Assembly: GCA_002496635.1 (NCBI GenBank)
Contig: DAKQ01000070.1
Span: forward strand, 2,879-9,732
Source of the DNA: Euryarchaeota archaeon UBA82
GTDB taxonomy: Archaea; Thermoplasmatota; Poseidoniia; Poseidoniales; Poseidoniaceae
DNA: 6,854 nt
Direction: 5' to 3'
Made by a program: the position numbers and the translations under genes. Of the stretch, positions 6,363 to 6,854 are shown one piece after another; positions within the stretch are counted from its first letter, which is position 1, and each line of letters starts with the position of its first letter. The notes under the pieces are model-generated. The model had not been told where the DNA came from. It did not search any database and saw nothing but the letters and a program-made list of their open reading frames with translations.

Positions 6363-6451
6363 AGTTGGCGCAGCGATTAACACAAAAAAACCCCCCGCAT
6401 GAGGTGGCTTCTCTTTCGCGAGACTTATGAGGCACCTGTCGATGGCCTAAC
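6363..6451. promoter_or_regulatory. Divergent promoter region with A7C6 tract; both genes possibly leaderless
   Basis: This 89-nt spacer lies between the starts at 6362 (minus) and 6452 (plus). Neither ATG has a good Shine-Dalgarno motif. On the plus strand CTTATGA (6424-6430) is centred about 25 nt before ATG 6452. On the minus strand a T7 run (6390-6384) is centred about 25 nt before ATG 6362. That is where an archaeal TATA box would sit if each transcript began at its start codon. The T7 run is preceded by G6, giving a striking GGGGGGTTTTTTT on the minus strand. Confidence 0.4.
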
Positions 6452-6854
6452 ATGGAGCGATTCGCAGTTAAGCGTGGTTTAGAAAAGTCGATTGGTGGAA
6501 ATGCTGGCCTTGCAAAGTTAGCAGCACAACATTTTGAAAATGTACAGGTAAATTCTGAAGGTGAATTTGAAGCATCGTTCGGCCTTCTTTCTTCAATCAA
6601 AGGCTCCTACACCGATCAAGGAAAACTCATGGTTGATGTGGTACAACTCAAAGGTTCTGATTTGGAAGATTTTTTGTCTCAGGACGGTGGTCGAGAATCC
6701 GCACTAGCAAGTCGTAAGAAATGGTCAGCTTTCCTCGACGAAGCAACAGGTTACACTGCAAAACAGAGAGGAGATAAGGCAAAAGAAGATGCAAAGAAAT
6801 TTTCAAAGGCTAAATCAGGAATTAAAATGATTCGCAAATCAATTGAGATGAGTA
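6452..6854 (+). CDS. Conserved archaeal hypothetical protein, probably DUF5611-like (3' partial)
   Basis: ATG 6452 opens a frame of 134 complete codons that runs off the right edge without a stop; an in-frame TGA lies at 6428-6430, and this is the only ATG between. The protein starts MERFAVKRGLEKSIGG, has a small alpha/beta part with ASFGLLSSIKGSYTDQGKL (about 41-59), and then a helical segment with FLDEATGYTAKQRGDKAK (94-111), continuing as a Lys-rich, probably helical stretch to the edge. The KRG start, the SxGxLxxI strand and the FLxEATGYTAKxR motif recall the euryarchaeal family DUF5611, whose function is not known to me; this match is from memory. There is no signal peptide or membrane segment, so it is cytosolic. 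It is transcribed away from the propeller gene. Confidence 0.75.
   Translation, partial: MERFAVKRGLEKSIGGNAGLAKLAAQHFENVQVNSEGEFEASFGLLSSIKGSYTDQGKLMVDVVQLKGSDLEDFLSQDGGRESALASRKKWSAFLDEATGYTAKQRGDKAKEDAKKFSKAKSGIKMIRKSIEMS

Noticed and set aside
6384..6396. G6T7 on the minus strand as an intrinsic terminator
   Set aside because: It lies just upstream of the propeller gene in that gene's own direction, no minus-strand gene is seen ending just before it, and there is no good stem before the T-run; a promoter element fits better.

Overview
The window looks like a piece of an archaeal genome, most likely a marine planktonic Euryarchaeon of the Marine Group II (Poseidoniales) kind. This rests on several weak signs together: moderate to low GC by eye, short archaeal ribosome-binding sites (GGAGG, GGTGA) beside genes that seem to be leaderless, zinc-ribbon proteins with long low-complexity regions, a secreted membrane-anchored propeller protein, and a protein that resembles a conserved euryarchaeal family. 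No rRNA, tRNA, mobile element, CRISPR array or origin is visible. The lineage is an inference and has not been checked against a database.

Layout: (1) 1-1347, minus strand: a large protein with two zinc ribbons, running off the left edge. It has a Gln/Pro-rich spacer, a folded middle domain, an acidic stretch and a Pro/Gly/Lys-rich tail encoded by a 66-bp tandem repeat. (2) 1348-1476: a divergent control region. (3) 1477-2493 and 2606-3910, plus strand: two consecutive genes of the squalene/phytoene synthase family, from different subgroups. The second has an N-terminal extension of about 95 residues. (4) 3911-3929: a very short convergent junction with a 7-bp hairpin. (5) 3930-5105, minus strand: glutaryl-CoA dehydrogenase with the substrate-specific residues intact. 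(6) 5178-6362, minus strand: an exported beta-propeller-like protein with a signal peptide, a calcium-loop-like motif, cysteine pairs and a C-terminal membrane anchor. (7) 6363-6451: a second divergent control region with an unusual A7C6 tract. (8) 6452 to the right edge, plus strand: a small protein, probably of the archaeal DUF5611 type.

The two prenyl synthases form the one clear functional unit. Each carries both Asp-rich motifs needed for head-to-head (1-1') condensation of prenyl diphosphates. Together they could make two products (for example a C30 squalene-type and a C40 phytoene-type hydrocarbon) or catalyse successive steps to one. No desaturase, cyclase or FAD-dependent HpnE/CrtI partner lies in the window. 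Glutaryl-CoA dehydrogenase belongs to lysine/tryptophan catabolism and has no obvious link to the synthases; it may be transcribed with the propeller gene 72 nt upstream. There is no gene-free stretch longer than 300 bases.
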